Source of the DNA: Clostridiales bacterium
GTDB lineage: Bacteria; Bacillota; Clostridia; Oscillospirales; Acutalibacteraceae
DNA: 6,449 bases
Direction: 5' to 3'
Assembly (NCBI GenBank): GCA_021202245.1
Contig: JAJQDK010000091.1
Span: 1 to 6,449, forward strand
Shown here piece by piece: positions 5,226 through 6,449 of the stretch. Position numbers and translations under genes: made by a program. The notes beneath the pieces were generated by a model. It worked only from the letters and a program-made list of their open reading frames with translations, did no database searches and was not told the origin of the DNA. The stretch's first letter is position 1. Every line of letters begins with the position of its first letter.

Positions 5226-6319
5226 TTATTGTTTCCGGGCATTGTTATCACGGCGGTTTTTCGCTCGGATACGATTGGTTTCCCGAGTATTCTTTTCATT
5301 TGGCATTGTTCGTATTTATATCGGGATATTTTTACAAGGAAAAGCACGAGGACCACATTTTAAAATACATATGGAGCAGAGTAAAAAGACTGCTTATTCC
5401 AGCATTCCTGTGGAACATAGCGTATGGGCTGTTTATCCTTGTGATGTCTAACTTTGGTTACACAATCGGCGCAGAGGTTACACCCTACAACCTCTTTGTA
5501 ATGCCGTTTGTTGACGGCGAAGCCTTTTCCTACAATCTCGGTTCCTGGTTCGTCTATCCGTTGTTCTGTGTGTATATTATTAACATATTATTCAGGAAGC
5601 TGCTAAATCTGATAGGCGCCTATAACGAGTATTTAATTCTATTTGTTTATACGATTATAGGAATTTCGGGAGTTCAAATTTCCATTCTCAATGTCGACGA
5701 GGGCATAAGCGGCGTTATGCTGTTAGCGCTGCGCACTGCTTTCTTTTTGCCCTGCTTTGAGTTCGGCAAGTTTTATAAAGCCAAGCTTGAAAAGCACGAC
5801 AACCTCAATAATATAGCTTATTTTGCAATTATCTTTGCCGTTCAGCTTATATTGCTCACAGCATGTGACAGCTTGGTATACAAGCCGTCTAAAACGATAG
5901 ATTTTAACAACGGTTGTGTCATCCCCTATATTTCAGCCATAACAGGCATAGCATTTTGGCTCAGAGTTTCAAAGCTTCTTACTCCCGCCGTAAACGATTG
6001 GAAAGTAATCAGGCTTATTTCCGACAACACCTACAGCATTATGATTCATCAAATGCTCGGTTTTATGGTAGTTAAATGGATTATGTATGCTTTAAACCTT
6101 ACAACCTCTCTGTTTCCCGATTTTGACCCTGTTAAGCTGAAATCAAGTATTTGGTATTATTATCTTCCCAACGGACTACAGCAGTATGCGCTTGTGTATC
6201 TAATTGCAGGAATTTTTGTCCCCGTGGCAATAGGCGTAATTCAAAAGAAATGCGCCGTATACCTTTCCGGACGGCTTGCTCCGTTAAAAAACAAAAAAGC
6301 GCTGAAATTCAGCAGTTAA
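5156..6319 (+). CDS. Acyltransferase family 3 integral membrane protein (putative O-acyltransferase)
   Basis: Family members move acyl groups, often acetyl, onto sugars of polysaccharides or envelope molecules. Seen: about ten hydrophobic segments. The first reads KLLSAIGIIIIVSGH with the family-typical Gly-His (His codon 5240-5242), then FHLALFVFISGYFYK, the usual second-helix motif, and near the C-terminus SDNTYSIMIHQML, matching the late-helix Ile-His motif. The position 11 residues before the His, often Arg, is Ser here. No ATG, GTG or TTG lies in this frame between 5156 and 5299. TTG 5300 would delete helix 1 and the His, so the start must come from 5094 across the A7 run; repaired, the protein has 408 residues, a usual family length. 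It lies 16 bases after the protease with no terminator between, so it is probably co-transcribed. The acyl donor and acceptor cannot be read from sequence. Confidence 0.8.
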   Translation, partial: KNNDEAGSEVNLQFKLLSAIGIIIIVSGHCYHGGFSLGYDWFPEYSFHLALFVFISGYFYKEKHEDHILKYIWSRVKRLLIPAFLWNIAYGLFILVMSNFGYTIGAEVTPYNLFVMPFVDGEAFSYNLGSWFVYPLFCVYIINILFRKLLNLIGAYNEYLILFVYTIIGISGVQISILNVDEGISGVMLLALRTAFFLPCFEFGKFYKAKLEKHDNLNNIAYFAIIFAVQLILLTACDSLVYKPSKTIDFNNGCVIPYISAITGIAFWLRVSKLLTPAVNDWKVIRLISDNTYSIMIHQMLGFMVVKWIMYALNLTTSLFPDFDPVKLKSSIWYYYLPNGLQQYALVYLIAGIFVPVAIGVIQKKCAVYLSGRLAPLKNKKALKFSS

Positions 6320-6342
6320 AAAATCAAACTTTTAGTTATGCG

Positions 6343-6371
6343 AAAGCCTTCCCTTTGACGGGAAGGCTTTT
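6343..6371 (+). terminator. Intrinsic terminator of the protease-acyltransferase operon
   Basis: AAAGCCTTCCC (6343-6353) pairs perfectly with GGGAAGGCTTT (6360-6370) around a TTTGAC loop, ending in TTTT before G 6372. It lies 23 bases after the acyltransferase TAA. The stem starts with A's and ends with T's, so it could also work on the minus strand. Confidence 0.85.
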
Positions 6372-6402
6372 GTCACTTTGCGGCATTTTCCCAATCGGGA
6401 TG

Positions 6403-6444
6403 TTATCATATTTTCGAACGTCGAGAGAGGGGGAAATATGATAA
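6403..6444. repeat. 11-bp inverted repeat at the right edge of the window
   Basis: TTATCATATTT (6403-6413) is the exact reverse complement of AAATATGATAA (6434-6444), with a 20-base loop that includes the purine run GAGAGAGGGGG (6423-6433). The purine run resembles a ribosome binding site and is followed by ATG 6438, but that frame reads Met-Ile-Lys-stop. TATGAT (6437-6442) could instead be a -10 box of the next gene. It could be an operator or an RNA hairpin; the window ends too soon to tell. Confidence 0.4.
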
Positions 6445-6449
6445 AATAA

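Noticed and set aside
5300..5302. TTG 5300 as the acyltransferase start
   Set aside because: It would remove the first transmembrane helix and the conserved Gly-His, which are clearly encoded in the same frame just upstream, and it has no ribosome binding site.
5242..5451. Plus-strand frame overlapping the acyltransferase
   Set aside because: It is an alternative frame of the acyltransferase gene with no domain or start signal; the same holds for 6151-6441.
6411..6426. Possible LexA/SOS box at TTCGAACG
   Set aside because: The left half-site CGAAC is present, but no matching GTTCG half-site follows at the usual spacing.

Overview
The window looks like chromosomal DNA from an anaerobic, cellulosome-type Firmicute, most likely a gut or rumen Ruminococcus or related Oscillospiraceae. 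The evidence is a type I dockerin module with two calcium loops, secreted proteins with Gram-positive signal peptides and bacterial Ig-like domains, strong AGGAG-type ribosome binding sites, moderately low and uneven GC, and intergenic GC-rich hairpin repeats of a kind I remember from gut Clostridia. The genus is an inference. All recognisable genes are on the + strand.

Layout. (1) 3-2523: a large secreted protein whose start lies left of the window. It has a signal peptide, an N-terminal domain with a D-x-N-x-D-G loop, an Ig-like domain, a long unrecognised core and a C-terminal beta domain. A dockerin follows but lies in another reading frame. A perfect 12-bp hairpin closes the unit (2537-2563). 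(2) 2524-3124: a 600-base non-coding gap. It holds a MITE-like block with 18-bp perfect inverted ends (2595-2938), three internal GC-rich hairpins, and a good extended -10 promoter (3043-3071). (3) 3125-5077: a secreted subtilisin-family (S8) protease with a complete Asp/His/Asn/Ser set, cut in two by one in-frame TAG at 3635-3637. (4) 5094-6319: an acyltransferase-3 family membrane protein. Its ribosome binding site overlaps the end of the protease gene, and its reading frame is broken at a run of seven A. It ends in an 11-bp terminator hairpin (6343-6370). (5) 6371-6449: a short tail with an 11-bp inverted repeat.

Function. The first protein would be exported and, if the dockerin is translated, docked onto a cohesin scaffold at the cell surface. 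The protease and acyltransferase appear to form a two-gene operon from the 3043-3071 promoter: an exported protease and a membrane enzyme that probably O-acylates a surface or exported carbohydrate.

The most striking point is that each of the three genes is interrupted by one minimal lesion: an indel near a T5 run, an amber codon and an indel at an A7 run. Beyond each lesion the coding sequence is intact and recognisable. Sequencing or assembly error, recent decay, and deliberate recoding or slippage all fit. The sequence alone cannot decide, but error or recent mutation is the plainest reading.
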